From Tautonia sociabilis (GTDB lineage Bacteria; Planctomycetota; Planctomycetia; Isosphaerales; Isosphaeraceae): a DNA stretch of 64,000 bases. The position numbers and the translations under genes were made by a program. Shown here piece after piece: positions 47,285-55,230 of this stretch; positions within the stretch are counted from its first letter, which is position 1; every line of letters starts with the position of its first letter. Below the pieces are notes generated by a model. It had not been told where the DNA came from and did no database searches. It worked only from the letters and a program-made list of their open reading frames with translations. The stretch spans positions 1 to 64,000 of the forward strand of contig NZ_RYZH01000005.1 in assembly GCF_003977685.1 (NCBI RefSeq). Direction: 5' to 3'.

Positions 47285-48978
47285 GGTCGGCTCCCCTCGG
47301 GAATCGGCGACGAGCCGGACGGGCTGGGAGCGGCCGGCACCCGGTCGAGGAAGCGACGGATCGGCTCCCGGAGCCCGTCGCATCGGACGACGTCTCTCGG
47401 GCCGTCCTCGCTCTCCCAACCCAACCAGACGATCGGGGGCCCGGCCTCCAACGCCGCCTGGAGCGGCCCACCCTGCTCCGCCTCGATCGGCAGCCTCGAC
47501 GGCCAGGCCGCGGCGACCCGAGCCGGGGGGGCCCCTCCCCAGCCGAGTCTCAGGAGCGGACCGGCGGATCGATCCCGGTCGTCGAGGCTGGCGAGCCCCT
47601 CGTCCAGCACGCCGTCTCCCCACCCGATGAAGACCGAACTCCCTCGGCGGGCCAGGTCCACCGGCTGGCCGGCGATCCGGCCGAGCCGACGGCCGGGGTC
47701 GATCCCCGCCTCCTCCCCCCGGAGGACGATCGGGGACACGATGCGGTCGGCGATCCGGCCGGCCGATCCCTCGTCCCGGGCGTGCAGCGCGAGGAAGACG
47801 CCATCGGCGTCGCCCCCACCGCCGAAGGACGCCCAGCACGTCACCCCCTCGAGCGCCGGCCAGAGCTCCGTCTCGATGCGGGCCCCGTGTGCGATCGCCA
47901 GCAGGGCGAGGCGAGTCCGCAACGGAGCGACCCCGACTCGGGCCGGATCGGCTCGTTCGATCTCGTCGACCGCCGCCAGCAACGCCCCCCAGCCCTCCCC
48001 TCCGGGGCGGACGGCGAGGCAAGCCATCACCGACGCCCGATCGGTCGGGACCGAGTCCAGCCAGTCCGGGTCGATCTCCCCCCAGGGGTCCTTCCGATCG
48101 CCGGAAAACGGCTTCCCCTCGGCGGCCACGCGCAGCGACTCTCCGTCGAGCGACGCCCTCGCGAGGAAGGTCCCGTAGCCGAGGCCCTCCAGCGCCCGGC
48201 CGAGCTGCCGGGCCCGGAGGTTGGCCGAGCGAGCCAGCGCCTCCGGATCGACCCGGACGATCCAGCCCGAGTCGGAGTCGGAGTCGGATCGAGCCGAGTC
48301 CGGCCCCTCCCCCGCCCCCGCGATCGCGGATCGCAGGGCATCGCGGTCGGAGGCGACGACGGCCGGCGTCCCCGGCCCCGCCGTCGCGGACAGCGGGGCC
48401 CCCGGGGGACCAAGCCGGTCGATCTGGAGCGGGCCCTCCGCGTCCTGCGGCATGCCGTCGGTCAGCGTCATCGCGGTCGCCAGCGCCGCGATCGTGCCGT
48501 CGTCCTGAGGAACCAGCAGGGCCCACCGGACGGAGCCCCCCGCCGGAGCCGGATCGATCCGCAACCGGGCTCCGTGGAGCGTGGCCAGTTCTCGGGCCGT
48601 CAGCGGGTTGATCGCGGCGATCAGGGCCTCCAGCGGCTTACCCAACGACCGTTCCTCTCCCGGCGGGGCCGATCGTTTCCAGTCGGCCAGCGCGGCGGCC
48701 GGATGTGGCCAGCGGGCCCCCTCGAACAGGGAGAGAACGCGCCGGCACTGCTCGTCGGGACGGATGGCCACGACTTCCACGGCCGGAACAATCGGAGCAT
48801 CCCCCGCCCCGGCCAGGCAGGAGGGGGGGATCGCCGTCCCGATCGCCACGACTGTCAGGAGCCGGCGGAGCGACCGGCCCGGGGCGGCTTGCCCGGGCTC
48901 GGCCCGTCTCGGTAGGCTGAGAACCGATCGGGGCCGACCGTCCGGAGCCCCGGGTCGATCATCGCAGGAGCATCGCAT
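47281..48978 (-). CDS. Probable exported protein, unknown
   Basis: A protein of up to 565 residues with no recognised family. The N-terminal part contains a signal-like stretch RRLLTVVAIGTAIPPSCLAG, but only the ATG at 48978 gives a start in front of its arginines. That ATG overlaps the start of the divergent ferredoxin gene, so the true start may be a downstream GTG (48849). The mature part has alternating helix/strand units and repeated WxG-like positions; a Ser/Asp run is encoded by GAGTCG repeats. It has the look of planctomycete DUF3352-like proteins (weak impression). The stop overlaps the next gene (ATGA). Confidence 0.55.
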   Translation of the reverse strand: MRCSCDDRPGAPDGRPRSVLSLPRRAEPGQAAPGRSLRRLLTVVAIGTAIPPSCLAGAGDAPIVPAVEVVAIRPDEQCRRVLSLFEGARWPHPAAALADWKRSAPPGEERSLGKPLEALIAAINPLTARELATLHGARLRIDPAPAGGSVRWALLVPQDDGTIAALATAMTLTDGMPQDAEGPLQIDRLGPPGAPLSATAGPGTPAVVASDRDALRSAIAGAGEGPDSARSDSDSDSGWIVRVDPEALARSANLRARQLGRALEGLGYGTFLARASLDGESLRVAAEGKPFSGDRKDPWGEIDPDWLDSVPTDRASVMACLAVRPGGEGWGALLAAVDEIERADPARVGVAPLRTRLALLAIAHGARIETELWPALEGVTCWASFGGGGDADGVFLALHARDEGSAGRIADRIVSPIVLRGEEAGIDPGRRLGRIAGQPVDLARRGSSVFIGWGDGVLDEGLASLDDRDRSAGPLLRLGWGGAPPARVAAAWPSRLPIEAEQGGPLQAALEAGPPIVWLGWESEDGPRDVVRCDGLREPIRRFLDRVPAAPSPSGSSPIPEGSRP

Positions 48979-49300
48979 GCCGACCATCACCGTCGAGGGC
49001 GTCGGAGCGTTCGACGTCGAACCGGGCAAGAAGCTGGTACTGGCCATCGAAGACTCCGGCGTCGACATCCTCCACCGCTGCGGAGGCCAGGCCAAGTGTA
49101 CGACCTGCCGGGTGGAAGTGCTGGAGGGAGACGCCCCGCCGATGGAGGCGGCCGAGCGCGACCGCCTGGCCACCGAGCCGAACCTGCCCCCCAACACCAG
49201 GCTCTCCTGCCAGATCCGGGTCACGGGAGACCTCTCCGTCCGGGTCCTCAACCGCTCCTCGACCACCGGCAAGGAGCCGGGCCCCCGGCCCGCCGACTGA
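48977..49300 (+). CDS. [2Fe-2S] ferredoxin, plant/adrenodoxin-like fold
   Basis: A 107-residue ferredoxin with the 2Fe-2S cysteines Cys35, Cys41, Cys44 (HRCGGQAKCTTCRVEV) and Cys78 (LSCQI). The N-terminal beta-grasp portion is ITVEGVGAFDVEPGKKL. The cluster spacing C-x5-C-x2-C-x33-C fits the family. It carries single electrons to an unknown partner. A GGAG precedes the ATG by seven bases. It is divergent from the exported-protein gene, and L33 lies 119 bases downstream on the same strand. Confidence 0.93.
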   Translation: MPTITVEGVGAFDVEPGKKLVLAIEDSGVDILHRCGGQAKCTTCRVEVLEGDAPPMEAAERDRLATEPNLPPNTRLSCQIRVTGDLSVRVLNRSSTTGKEPGPRPAD

Positions 49301-49302
49301 CA

Positions 49303-49332
49303 TTGCGGCCCGAGCCCCGGCTCCGGTACAAT
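49303..49332 (+). promoter_or_regulatory. Candidate promoter for L33
   Basis: TTGCGG (-35, 3 of 6) and TACAAT (-10, 5 of 6) are 18 bases apart, and the predicted transcript starts about 80 bases before the rpmG ATG. The -35 overlaps the end of the ferredoxin gene. Confidence 0.45.
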
Positions 49333-49419
49333 GTTCCCTTTGCCGATTCACCGATCGCATCGTCCCGATCGATTGCCTGAGGAGAGGACCGTCCGGCGCG
49401 GCCGGCGGGAGAAGGACCC

Positions 49420-49599
49420 ATGGCGAAGAAAGCGGCCGGTCGCGAGTACGTCTGGCTCCAGTGCTCCGAGACCGGCGACCTCAACTACCGGATCTCCGTG
49501 AACACCCGGGGCGGCATTCCCGAAGGGCTCCAGGGCGGCCTGAAGAAGTACTGCCCCCGCGTCCGGCGCCACACCCTGCACAAGATCAAGCGGAAGTGA
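49420..49599 (+). CDS. rpmG: 50S ribosomal protein L33 (bL33)
   Basis: A 59-residue basic protein. VWLQCSETGDLNYRISVNTR in part and the ending LKKYCPRVRRHTLHKIKRK are the L33 hallmarks. Each of the usual two zinc-knuckle pairs has only one cysteine left, so this is a zinc-free (C-minus) or partly degenerate form. A GGGAGAAGG sequence precedes the ATG. It is convergent with the 40-residue zinc ribbon gene, separated by a large hairpin. Confidence 0.85.
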   Translation: MAKKAAGREYVWLQCSETGDLNYRISVNTRGGIPEGLQGGLKKYCPRVRRHTLHKIKRK

Positions 49600-49649
49600 C
49601 CCGAGCCGGCCCCGCCCCGGGGCCGGGCCGCTCAGGCCACGTTCCGCCG

Positions 49650-49714
49650 GAATTCCATCGAGGCGAGGCGTCCCTCCGACCGGTCGGAGAGGCGCCTCGC
49701 CTCGATCCCATTCC
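49650..49714. terminator. Large bidirectional hairpin between rpmG and the zinc-ribbon gene
   Basis: A perfect 14-bp stem (ATCGAGGCGAGGCG at 49657-49670 with its complement at 49693-49706) encloses a second palindrome (CTCCGACC-GGTCGGAG). Outside it GGAAT and ATTCC pair after three-base bulges. The right side continues into GAGAAAAGG. It is well placed to end both convergent transcripts. Confidence 0.7.
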
Positions 49715-49730
49715 TGGAGAAAAGGCCCGA

Positions 49731-49853
49731 TCACGCGTTGCTCTGGTTGCACTTCTTGCAGCGGCCGATCTTGCGGCGCACCTGGCCGCCGCATCGCTTG
49801 CAGCGGATGTACTTGTTCCGGTGCGTTGACTTCTTCCGGGGTCGCAGAGGCAT
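49731..49853 (-). CDS. 40-residue zinc-ribbon protein
   Basis: A very small basic protein opening MPLRPRKKSTHRNKYIRCKR and containing two CxxC pairs (CKRC at 18-21 and CKKC at 32-35), spaced like a zinc ribbon. GGAG lies six bases before the ATG. The sequence resembles the L37e/L40e type of archaeal and eukaryotic ribosomal zinc proteins more than bacterial L36 or L32 (own comparison). Lying next to L33 suggests a ribosomal or translation role (inference). It is convergent with rpmG. Confidence 0.7.
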   Translation of the reverse strand: MPLRPRKKSTHRNKYIRCKRCGGQVRRKIGRCKKCNQSNA

Positions 49854-49984
49854 CGCTTACTCCGGGGATCGAGAAATGAAGGTCTGCGATCGCTGATCGC
49901 GAGACCTCCGATCGTACCCGACCGGCCCCCCGCCACGGAAGCCGTCTTGTCCGCTTGACCGCTGGCCTCGGCCCCTGCCCCGGA

Positions 49985-50680
49985 TCACGACATCGCCTTC
50001 CAGAGCCGCTCGAATTCCCTCACGAAGGCGGCCACGAGGCCCGGCTCCCCCGAGGTGATGAAGTTCTCGAAGTTGTGCTCGGCGGCCCCCCGGGTCCAGT
50101 TGTAGCTGCCGGTCAGCACGGTCGATCGGTCGAAGACCGCGAACTTGTGGTGCATGTGGTTCGGGTCGCGGTCGGTGCGGGTCGGCACTCCGGCCCGTCG
50201 GAGTCGGTCGATGTCCGACCCCGTGTCGTGGGCCTTCTCGTCGTCGGTGATCAGGCGGAGGGAGACTCCTCGGCGGTGCGCGCCGAGGATGGCGGCGGTG
50301 ATCCGGTCGTCGGTGATCGTGAAGACGCAGATCTCGGCCGTCGATCGGCAGCGATCGAAGAGCCAGGCGATCGCCCTCGGGCCGGAGTCGCCCGGAGTGA
50401 AGTAGGCGGCCGATTCGGGAGCCGCCGCCCGGGACTCGGCGCCGCGATGCGCCAGCAGCTTCTCCACCTCCTCCAGCCAGTCGATCACCTCAACCCCGGC
50501 CCCTTCGGCCATCGCCTGCCGGGCAAGGGCGAAGGCGCGGTTGCGCCAGAGGGCCAGCTCCCCCGGGTCGGCTCCCTGGGCGTCGAGGACCTTGTCGATC
50601 AGCGTGCGTTCCCCTCGGGAGAAGCGGAAATCGCTGAGGGTCTGGGAAAGCAGGTCGTCGATGCGAGCGGCGTCGGCCAT
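49985..50680 (-). CDS. Phospholipase D-like protein (single HKD motif)
   Basis: A 231-residue PLD-superfamily protein. A single catalytic motif HHKFAVFD followed by TGSYNWTRGAAEHNFEN matches the small Nuc/ZUC/cardiolipin-hydrolase type, which acts as a homodimer. An Asp/Glu-rich region precedes it (FTITDDRITAAILGAHRRGVSLRLITDDEKA in pieces). It could cleave nucleic acid or phospholipid. The first 85 residues are a helical extension. No signal peptide is seen, so it is probably cytoplasmic. It is divergent from the small basic protein gene. Confidence 0.85.
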   Translation of the reverse strand: MADAARIDDLLSQTLSDFRFSRGERTLIDKVLDAQGADPGELALWRNRAFALARQAMAEGAGVEVIDWLEEVEKLLAHRGAESRAAAPESAAYFTPGDSGPRAIAWLFDRCRSTAEICVFTITDDRITAAILGAHRRGVSLRLITDDEKAHDTGSDIDRLRRAGVPTRTDRDPNHMHHKFAVFDRSTVLTGSYNWTRGAAEHNFENFITSGEPGLVAAFVREFERLWKAMS

Positions 50681-50699
50681 CGGGTCAGGTTCCTTCGGC

Positions 50700-50729
50700 T
50701 TGCGAATCGTCGGTTCGGACTGCTATGAT
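50700..50729 (+). promoter_or_regulatory. Candidate promoter for the small basic protein
   Basis: TTGCGA (-35, 4 of 6) and TATGAT (-10, 5 of 6) are 18 bases apart. The predicted start is about 80 bases before the ATG at 50818. Confidence 0.45.
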
Positions 50730-50817
50730 GTCTCGTTCCAGCCGGGAACGGTTCAGACACGTTACAGGATCGATCGTCGAGCCCCACCGGAGGTCGGCGG
50801 GGGCGGGAGTTGTTCCG

Positions 50818-51021
50818 ATGTCGATGGACAAGAGCTTGAAGAAGGCCAGCGGCCTCGCCCGCCAGCGCAACGTCCAGACGCGCGCCGAGCGGCTGCTGAT
50901 CCTCCAGGACGAGGGCCGCTGGACCCCCGATCAGCCGGTCTACGGCATCCCCAAGACCCGTTACCGCGACCTGGCCGCCGGCCAGTCCGGCCCCCGGCGC
51001 CCGGACTCGTCCCAGGACTGA
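50818..51021 (+). CDS. PVC small basic protein (putative ribosome-associated)
   Basis: A 67-residue basic protein opening MSMDKSLKKASGLARQRNV and continuing with TRAERLLILQDEGRWTPDQPVYGIPKTRYR in pieces. This matches the small basic protein conserved in Planctomycetes, Verrucomicrobia and Chlamydiae (TIGR04137-type family, recalled), which is proposed to be a ribosomal protein. Its presence is the best phylum marker in the window. The MSMDKS start is characteristic. A promoter candidate lies about 80 bases upstream. Confidence 0.88.
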   Translation: MSMDKSLKKASGLARQRNVQTRAERLLILQDEGRWTPDQPVYGIPKTRYRDLAAGQSGPRRPDSSQD

Positions 51022-51085
51022 GCCTCCCCCCCGATCCGATCCAGGCGGGGCGGGACGGGATGGAGAGGACACGGGAGAGCCGTCC

Positions 51086-51373
51086 TCAGCGATCGTCGGG
51101 CAGGCCGTTCAACTCGGCGGCCAGCTCGAAATCCCGATCGGTCAGTCCCCCGGCGGATCGGCTATTGAGCTCGATCCGGACGGTTCGGAATCCCAGGACG
51201 ATCTCGGGATAGTGCCCGAGCCGATCGGCGACCGCCCAGGCCTGGTTGACGAATTCCAGGCCTCGTCGGGCGGAGGCGAATTGCCAGGTCCGCACGAGCA
51301 TGTCGCCCAGGTGCTCCCAGCCGCGGATCGTCGCCAGTCGGGCCTGGATCTCGTCGTCTCTGAGCTTGCCCAT
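51086..51373 (-). CDS. Pterin-4a-carbinolamine dehydratase-like protein
   Basis: A 95-residue protein with the PCD fold. The family sequence FVNQAWAVADRLGHYPEI and the ending GGLTDRDFELAAELNGL are clear. The catalytic triad is altered: the usual HHP is HYP, and the TH before the last loop reads SR. It therefore may have lost dehydratase activity and act as a binding or assembly factor. GAGGAGG precedes the ATG. It is divergent from the ZIP gene. Confidence 0.8.
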   Translation of the reverse strand: MGKLRDDEIQARLATIRGWEHLGDMLVRTWQFASARRGLEFVNQAWAVADRLGHYPEIVLGFRTVRIELNSRSAGGLTDRDFELAAELNGLPDDR

Positions 51374-51575
51374 GGCGCCCTCCTCGCGGGTCGGGTCGAG
51401 TCGCAGGGCCTCAGGCACCGGGCCGGCGGGCAGGCCGACCGAGCCCGATTGATCCATGATTATCCCCCGGGCCGACCGGGCGGGCAAGGGGCACGCCGAC
51501 CGCCCTCCGGTGGCCGACCCCGCTTCGACCCCTCCGCCCGGAATCAGACCGATTCCCCGCAAGGCCGCTCCCCGC

Positions 51576-52493
51576 ATGATCCCCCCCCTGGCCCTCTGCT
51601 GCCTGGCCATCGTCGCCGTCAGCCTGCTGGGCGGCCTCCTGCCGCTGCTCTCCCGGCTGACCCACACCCGGCTGCAGCTCTACCTCAGCTTCGCCGCCGG
51701 CACGATGCTGGGCGCCGCCTTCTTCCACATGATGCCGGAGGCTGTCGCCGCCGGCTCGGTTGGCACGCTGCGCTGGGCCGTTGCCGGGCTGACCGTCCTC
51801 TTCCTGCTCGAACGCTTCTTCGCCTTCCACCACCACGAGGCCCCCTCCCCTGGCGACCGAGACGCCCCCCTCCTCGACCACCCTCACACCCACGACCACG
51901 GCGACCACGGCGACCACGGCGACCACCACCACCCGGCCGACTCCCGGGTCCAGGCCCCGACCCTGAACTGGACCGCCGCGGCCATCGGCCTGGCCGTGCA
52001 CAGCCTGATCGGGGGGGTCGCCCTGGCCAGCGCGGTCGTGGCGGATTTCGATACCCGGGGCGGGTTCGGGGCCGCCGCGGCCGGGGTGCTGCTCGCAACG
52101 ATCGTCCACAAGCCGGCCGACTCCCTCACGGTCGTCAGCCTGATGCTCCGCGCCAGGGCTCCCCAGGTGCTGGCCCACCTGGTGAACTTCGGCTTCGCGC
52201 TGATGATCCCGATCGGCGTGGCGCTGTTCCTCGTGGGCATCCACCTGCTCGACGCCCCGACGTCCGGCTCCCTCACCGCCTCGGCCCTCGCCTTCTCGTC
52301 CGGCACCTTTCTCTGCATCGCCCTGAGCGACCTGCTCCCGGAGTTGCACTTCCACTCTCACGACCGGACGAAGCTTTCGATCGCCTTCCTCCTCGGCCTC
52401 GGGCTGATGTTCCTCTCCTCCTTCGGCGAGGCGGAGCATTCCCACGACCTCGGGCCGGCACTCGACCACGGCGCCCATGCCGAGGCTCCCTGA
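51576..52493 (+). CDS. ZIP-family metal transporter
   Basis: A 305-residue ZIP transporter with about eight helices. Helix 2 has FAAGTMLGAAFFHMMPEA, helix 4 has the signature AIGLAVHSLIGGVALA, and helix 5 has IVHKPADSL. A His-rich cytoplasmic loop (HPHTHDHGDHGDHGDHHHP) between helices 3 and 4 is encoded by repeated GGCGACCAC units. It should import zinc, iron or manganese. In helix 4 the usual HxxxE pattern is H-S-L-I-G, so the metal site may differ. The ATG at 51576 begins the first helix; an upstream ATG at 51456 adds a low-complexity tail. Confidence 0.88.
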   Translation: MIPPLALCCLAIVAVSLLGGLLPLLSRLTHTRLQLYLSFAAGTMLGAAFFHMMPEAVAAGSVGTLRWAVAGLTVLFLLERFFAFHHHEAPSPGDRDAPLLDHPHTHDHGDHGDHGDHHHPADSRVQAPTLNWTAAAIGLAVHSLIGGVALASAVVADFDTRGGFGAAAAGVLLATIVHKPADSLTVVSLMLRARAPQVLAHLVNFGFALMIPIGVALFLVGIHLLDAPTSGSLTASALAFSSGTFLCIALSDLLPELHFHSHDRTKLSIAFLLGLGLMFLSSFGEAEHSHDLGPALDHGAHAEAP

Positions 52494-52672
52494 TCCTCCA
52501 GGGGGACGATGACCGTCGTGTCGGCGGGCTTCAGCGCGATTTCTTGATGCCTGCCCGGGGGAGGCCTGCTACGATCGACTCGGGAAGCCGGGACGATCGG
52601 AGAACCTCGGCCGTTGGTCCTCCGGCCCTGGCTCCCGAGTCTCGAAGGGCCCAAGACGAGGATGCTTGCCGG

Positions 52673-53308
52673 ATGATCGCCCCGTTCACCCTCGCCTCCC
52701 TGCTCGTCGCGCCGCTGCCGATCACTCCGGACGATCCCCCCGGCCCGGATCGCCTCCCGCCGATCGAACTGACCGGTGTGGATGGCGAGCCGATCGTCCT
52801 GAAGGCTCCCGAAGGCGGTGTGCTGGCTGTCGTCTTCCTCTGGACCCCCTGCCCGATCTCGAACCAGTACAGCCCGACGCTGAATGCCATCGCCGGCCAG
52901 GCCGACGCGACCCGGGTCCGGTTCGTCGGCCTCTACGTGGACGCCGACCTGACGGATGAGGAGGTCGCCGACCACGCCCGGGAGTACGCCCTGGAGTTCC
53001 CGATCGGCCGCCGGGGAGCGGTCGGCCTGGCCCGATCGCTCGGCCTGGAAACCGTCCCCTCGGCCATTGTCGTCGACGACCGGGGCCGGATCCGATACCG
53101 GGGCCGGATCGACGACCAGTTCTTCGACCTCGGCCGCCGCCGCCAGATCGTCCGCTCCCATGATCTGAAGGATGCCATCGCCGCCGTGCTCGCCGGCGAG
53201 GCGATCGCCGAGCCTCGCACCGAGGCCATCGGCTGCTCGCTGCCCGATTTCGGCCCGGATGTCGAGAATCGGGTCGAGAATCCGAAGGATCCGGCGAACC
53301 TCCCCTGA
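52673..53308 (+). CDS. Exported AhpC/TSA-type redoxin
   Basis: A 211-residue redoxin with a short N-terminal hydrophobic segment (residues 5-17). The active-site region is VVFLWTPCPISNQYSPTLN, a single Cys60 in a CPIS context instead of CxxC. The later GLETVPSAIVVDDRGRIRYRGRIDDQF block is the thioredoxin-fold cis-Pro strand. Such redoxins precede copper-monooxygenase-like haem proteins in planctomycetes, as here (99 bases downstream). It may reduce or guard that protein. Function is inferred. Confidence 0.82.
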   Translation: MIAPFTLASLLVAPLPITPDDPPGPDRLPPIELTGVDGEPIVLKAPEGGVLAVVFLWTPCPISNQYSPTLNAIAGQADATRVRFVGLYVDADLTDEEVADHAREYALEFPIGRRGAVGLARSLGLETVPSAIVVDDRGRIRYRGRIDDQFFDLGRRRQIVRSHDLKDAIAAVLAGEAIAEPRTEAIGCSLPDFGPDVENRVENPKDPANLP

Positions 53309-53406
53309 TCCCGTCCCGGAAGGCTTGCCCGCCTCCCGACCTCGCCGGGATTCGATCGGCCTCCCCCGCCGATCCCCGGCGTCTCCCCGAAAGGAGTTTG
53401 GCCCTG

Positions 53407-55152
53407 ATGCGACGGTTCGGTCTGCCCCGATCCTCGATCATCGGCACCGTCTTCGGTGCCTCGGCCGTCGTCGGCCTCTCGGCCGTCTACGCCTTCGTCG
53501 ACCCGGACGGCCTCGACCGCCTCCTCGGCCAGGCTCCCTCCGCCTCCTCGAGCGACGGATCGGGAGCCTCCTGCTGCTCGGCCCTGGGGGCCTCCCCCGT
53601 CCCCATGCCCGAGGCCTGCGCGCTGAGTGCGATCGAGGCCTCCGACGCCTCCTTCCACGGAGAGCCGGCCGAGGCCGGAGTCCCCTCCTGCTGCGCAACC
53701 GGAGTGAGCCGGGCCGCCCTGATCGCCTCGGCGTCCTCTCCCGAGGCCGCGGAGGGCGCCTCGGGAGCCATCACCGCGGCGATCAGCCCCGAGGGGGCCG
53801 AAATCGCCGCCGTCGCCGAAGCGGGAGGCGATCGCGTCCCGACCTTCTCGGCCGACATCGCCCCGATGTTACGGAAACACTGCCAGGAGTGCCACCGCCC
53901 CGGCCAGATCGCGCCGTTCCCGCTGCTCTCCTATGAAGACGCCCGCAAGCACGGCCCGGACCTGGCGACCGTGACGCTGGATCGCCGCATGCCCCCCTGG
54001 CTGGCCGCTCCCGACTTCGGGGCCGTGGGCTTCCGCCACGACCGCTCGCTCACCGAGGCCGAGATCGACACCTTCCAGGCCTGGGTCGACGCCGGGATGC
54101 CCGAGGGAGACCCCGCGGACCTCCCCCCCTCCCCCGAGTTCTCCGAGGGCTGGACGCTCGGCGAGCCGGACGTGATCATCGAGATGCCGGAGCCGTTCGA
54201 GGTCCCCGCCGGCGGGCTGGACATCCACCGTTGCTTCGTCATCCCCAACCCGCTTCCCGAGGACGCCGAGATCATCGGTATCGAGTACAGGCCGGGCAAC
54301 CCTCGGGTCGTCCACCATATCCTCGGCTACATCGACATCTCGGGAGCGGCCCGCAAGCGGGACGCCCAGGACGAGCTGGCCGGCTATGAGTGCCAGGGCG
54401 GCCCGATGATCGACATTCGGGGAGACCTCGGCGGCTGGGCTCCGGGCGCCAACGCCGACTTCCTGCCCGAAGGGATCGGCCGCATCCTGCCCAAGGGCTC
54501 CGACATCGTCGTGCAGGTTCACTACCACCCCAGCGGCAAGCCCGAGACGGACCTCACCCGGATCGGCCTGCACCTGGCCCCCAAGAGCTCGCCCATCAAG
54601 CAGGCCCTCCATTGGTGGGCGGCGGGGAACATGGAGTTCACGATCCCCAAGGGCCAGAAGGGGGTCGAGGTCGTCGGCGATACGCTCCCGCTCCCCTGCG
54701 ACGTGGAGCTCCATGCCGTCTCGCCGCACATGCACCTGCTCGGCACCGACATGACCATGTTCGCCGAAACCCCCTCGGGCGATCGGATCGATTTGATCCG
54801 GATCGACCGCTGGGACTTCAACTGGCAGCTCCAGTACATGCTGGAGCGGCCCGTCTTCCTGCCGGCCGGGTCGGTGGTGAAGGCGGTGGCCCACTACGAC
54901 AACACCGCCGAGAACCCGAACCAGCCCGTCTCGCCCCCCGTCGACGTCCACTTCGGCGACTGGACCACCGATGAGATGTGCTTCGGGTTCTTCGCCGCCA
55001 CCAAGGCCGGCCAGGATCTCACCCGGGGCGATCCCGACGACCTGCACCTGCTGTTCCGTAATCAGCTCCGGGACGCCAGCGAACGGCTCGAACAGGAGCG
55101 GCGTTCCCGAGGCACGATCGCCGAGGACGCCGGAGAGGCCGGGCGGGAATAA
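53407..55152 (+). CDS. Exported haem c and copper type II monooxygenase-like protein
   Basis: A 581-residue protein with an N-terminal anchor (residues 10-32) and a Cys-rich segment (SCCSALG, SCCATG). A cytochrome c-like motif is CQECHRPGQIAPFPLLSYEDA (Cys159, Cys162, His163). The C-terminal two thirds resemble the peptidylglycine monooxygenase (PHM)-type copper fold: PRVVHHIL, VQVHYHPSG and SPHMHLLGTDM correspond to the copper ligands. It probably oxidises a small substrate in the periplasm with electrons from the haem. AAAGGAG lies ten bases before the ATG. It follows the redoxin gene. Confidence 0.82.
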   Translation: MRRFGLPRSSIIGTVFGASAVVGLSAVYAFVDPDGLDRLLGQAPSASSSDGSGASCCSALGASPVPMPEACALSAIEASDASFHGEPAEAGVPSCCATGVSRAALIASASSPEAAEGASGAITAAISPEGAEIAAVAEAGGDRVPTFSADIAPMLRKHCQECHRPGQIAPFPLLSYEDARKHGPDLATVTLDRRMPPWLAAPDFGAVGFRHDRSLTEAEIDTFQAWVDAGMPEGDPADLPPSPEFSEGWTLGEPDVIIEMPEPFEVPAGGLDIHRCFVIPNPLPEDAEIIGIEYRPGNPRVVHHILGYIDISGAARKRDAQDELAGYECQGGPMIDIRGDLGGWAPGANADFLPEGIGRILPKGSDIVVQVHYHPSGKPETDLTRIGLHLAPKSSPIKQALHWWAAGNMEFTIPKGQKGVEVVGDTLPLPCDVELHAVSPHMHLLGTDMTMFAETPSGDRIDLIRIDRWDFNWQLQYMLERPVFLPAGSVVKAVAHYDNTAENPNQPVSPPVDVHFGDWTTDEMCFGFFAATKAGQDLTRGDPDDLHLLFRNQLRDASERLEQERRSRGTIAEDAGEAGRE

Positions 55153-55178
55153 GCAACCCAGGCCCAGGGCTGGATCGC

Positions 55179-55230
55179 ACCGAAACCGCCCCCGGAGATT
55201 CCCTCTCGGAGTCCCGGGGGCGGTTTCGGT
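55179..55230. terminator. Strong bidirectional hairpin terminator
   Basis: A perfect 17-bp inverted repeat (arms 55179-55195 and 55214-55230, 18-base loop), beginning ACCGAAACCGCCCCC, lies between the stops of the monooxygenase-like gene (55152) and the NagB-like gene (55290). No T-run is present; the right arm runs straight into the TTCGG repeat. Confidence 0.75.

Noticed and set aside
49731-49853. Ribosomal protein L36 (rpmJ)
   Set aside because: Length and basic nature fit but the sequence lacks the MKVRxSVKxxC opening and the C-x2-C-x12-C-x4-H pattern of L36.
51899-51930. CRISPR-like or tandem-repeat locus in the ZIP gene
   Set aside because: The GGCGACCAC repeats simply encode the His/Asp-rich loop of the transporter.
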